Source: Candidatus Muproteobacteria bacterium (GTDB lineage Bacteria; Pseudomonadota; Gammaproteobacteria; Acidiferrobacterales; Sulfurifustaceae). Taken from it: 6,994 bases of DNA. Shown here piece after piece: positions 5,535-6,994 of the stretch. The stretch's first letter is position 1; each line of letters begins with the position of its first letter. The notes under the pieces were generated by a model. The model was not told where the DNA came from. It worked only from the letters and a program-made list of their open reading frames with translations, and searched no databases. The position numbers were made by a program, and so were the translations under genes. Location of the stretch: contig JAHFQD010000100.1 of NCBI GenBank assembly GCA_023266455.1, forward strand, positions 1-6,994, given 5' to 3'.

Positions 5535-6994
5535 ATGTCTGAATTCATCACGACCGACGTCCTTGTCGTCGGCAGCGGCATTGCCGGGCTGACCTTAGCC
5601 TTAAAATTGGCGGAAACCGCGAAGATAACCCTGCTTGCGAAACAAACGCTGACCGAGGGGTCGAGTCTTTACGCCCAAGGCGGCATCGCCGCGGTGTTGA
5701 ACACGACCGAAGATTCCATTGAATCCCATGTTGAAGATACGGTAATTGCCGGAGCCGGAATTTGCCATCGCGATACCGTCGAGTATGTAGTGCAGCGCGG
5801 TCCCGCTTCGGTGCGCTGGCTTATCGAACAAGGCGTGGCATTTTCACGCGAGCCTTCCGAAGGTGGATTAGGCAATTATCATCTGACGCGTGAAGGTGGA
5901 CACCAGCATCGGCGCGTCATTCACGCCGCGGACGCTACCGGCCGCGCCGTCGAGACGACGCTCGAAGCGCGGGTGCGGCGTCATCCGAACATTACGATTT
6001 ACGAAAACCATATCGCCATCGATCTCATTACGCGCACCAAGTTGGCACGCGATGGCGATAATCGTTGTCTCGGTATGTACGTACTGCATAAGGAAAGCGG
6101 CACGGTGCAAGTCATCAGCGCGCGCTTCGTTGTGCTGGCGACCGGCGGCGCGTCGAAGGTTTATCTCTATAGCAGCAACCCCGACACCTCTACCGGCGAC
6201 GGCATCGCCATGGCGTGGCGCGCCGGTTGTCGCGTCGCCAATATGGAGTTCATGCAGTTTCATCCGACGTGCTTGTATCACCCGCGCGCAAAATCGTTTT
6301 TGATTACTGAAGCCGTGCGCGGCGAAGGCGGACGATTACTCTTGCCGAACGGCACGGCATTCATGGCCGACCATGATCCGCGTGGTGAATTGGCGCCGCG
6401 CGATGTGGTCGCGCGAGCGATCGACTATGAAATGAAACGGCGTGGTCTGGATTACGTTCTACTGGACATTACCCATAAACCGGCTGACTTCATCACTACG
6501 CACTTCCCCACGGTTTACGAACGCTGCAAAGAATTCGGTTACGACATGACGCGCGAGCCAATCCCGGTTGTGCCGGCGGCGCATTACACGTGCGGCGGTA
6601 TCGTCACCGACAAGGACGCGCGCACTGACCTTCCCGGTCTTTACGCAATCGGTGAATGCACTTTTACCGGACTGCACGGGGCTAATCGGCTGGCGAGCAA
6701 TTCACTATTGGAATGCCTGGTGTTCGCGCAAGCCGCGGCGGACAGCATCGCGAAACAACTGCCCCAGAGCGAAACAGCGACGCGCGATTTGCCGTCATGG
6801 GACGAAAGCCGCGTCACCGATGCCGATGAGCAAGTGGTGGTATCGCATAATTGGGATGAGCTGCGACGTTGCATGTGGGACTACGTTGGCATCGTGCGCA
6901 CTACCAAACGTTTACAGCGCGCGCAACACCGCGTGGATTTACTGCAGGAAGAAATTCGCGAGTATTACAGCCACTTTAAAGTCACGAATGATCT
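5535..6994 (+). CDS. nadB: L-aspartate oxidase (NadB), 3' end beyond the right edge
   Basis: FAD-dependent cytoplasmic enzyme oxidising L-aspartate to iminoaspartate, with oxygen or fumarate as acceptor. NadA then converts the product to quinolinate for NAD synthesis. 486 residues are visible; the family length is about 540, so roughly 50 are missing. The dinucleotide-binding motif is VVGSGIAGL (11-19), followed by [15 protein letters not shown]. Active-site positions known from E. coli NadB are present, shifted by one: Glu120 (HLTREGGH), His243 (FHPT), Arg289 ([11 protein letters not shown]), His350 ([10 protein letters not shown]) and Arg385 ([12 protein letters not shown]). The C-terminal helical part has [13 protein letters not shown]. 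The ATG at 5535 gives the normal family N-terminus; the ribosome-binding site is weak. Fumarate reductase and succinate dehydrogenase flavoproteins are relatives, but the length, spacing and divergent rpoE neighbour fit NadB. Confidence 0.97.
   Translation, partial: MSEFITTDVLVVGSGIAGLTLALKLAETAKITLLAKQTLTEGSSLYAQGGIAAVLNTTEDSIESHVEDTVIAGAGICHRDTVEYVVQRGPASVRWLIEQGVAFSREPSEGGLGNYHLTREGGHQHRRVIHAADATGRAVETTLEARVRRHPNITIYENHIAIDLITRTKLARDGDNRCLGMYVLHKESGTVQVISARFVVLATGGASKVYLYSSNPDTSTGDGIAMAWRAGCRVANMEFMQFHPTCLYHPRAKSFLITEAVRGEGGRLLLPNGTAFMADHDPRGELAPRDVVARAIDYEMKRRGLDYVLLDITHKPADFITTHFPTVYERCKEFGYDMTREPIPVVPAAHYTCGGIVTDKDARTDLPGLYAIGECTFTGLHGANRLASNSLLECLVFAQAAADSIAKQLPQSETATRDLPSWDESRVTDADEQVVVSHNWDELRRCMWDYVGIVRTTKRLQRAQHRVDLLQEEIREYYSHFKVTND

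Overview
The window is a conserved housekeeping and envelope-stress locus of a gammaproteobacterium. The layout is nadB diverging from rpoE-rseA-(rseB missing)-mucD-lepA-lepB. The assignment rests on gene order (nadB facing rpoE, with mucD, lepA and lepB downstream, as in Pseudomonas-type algU-mucABCD loci) and on close similarity of the visible RpoE, NadB, LepA and MucD motifs to gammaproteobacterial proteins. Having mucD where enterobacteria have rseC argues against an enteric organism. The genus cannot be named from the sequence. Gene density is high. No tRNA, rRNA, CRISPR array, insertion sequence or phage gene is visible.

Layout from right to left. On the plus strand, nadB (L-aspartate oxidase, first step of NAD synthesis) starts at 5535 and runs off the right edge. 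Everything to its left is on the minus strand. rpoE (stress sigma factor, 5369 to 4689) is followed after 16 bp by rseA (membrane anti-sigma factor, 4672 to 4163). A gap of about 247 bp follows, where related genomes usually carry rseB/mucB. Next come mucD (periplasmic HtrA-type protease, 3915 to 2542), an intrinsic terminator at 2434-2414, lepA (translation factor EF4, 2352 to 553) and lepB (signal peptidase I, entering from the left edge and overlapping the end of lepA by 4 bp).

How the genes work together. RpoE and RseA form the switch for the extracytoplasmic stress response. RseA holds RpoE at the inner membrane and is degraded when outer-membrane proteins misfold. A sigma-E-like promoter before rpoE suggests autoregulation. 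MucD is a typical output and partner of that response, degrading or refolding damaged periplasmic proteins. LepA and LepB are translation and secretion housekeeping proteins and look like a separate transcription unit with their own promoter just after the mucD terminator.

I see no undescribed multi-gene system here. The points worth a second look are the missing rseB together with a short RseA periplasmic tail, an apparent N-terminal extension of RpoE, the tightly interleaved nadB/rpoE promoters, and a promoter built on the T-tract of the mucD terminator.
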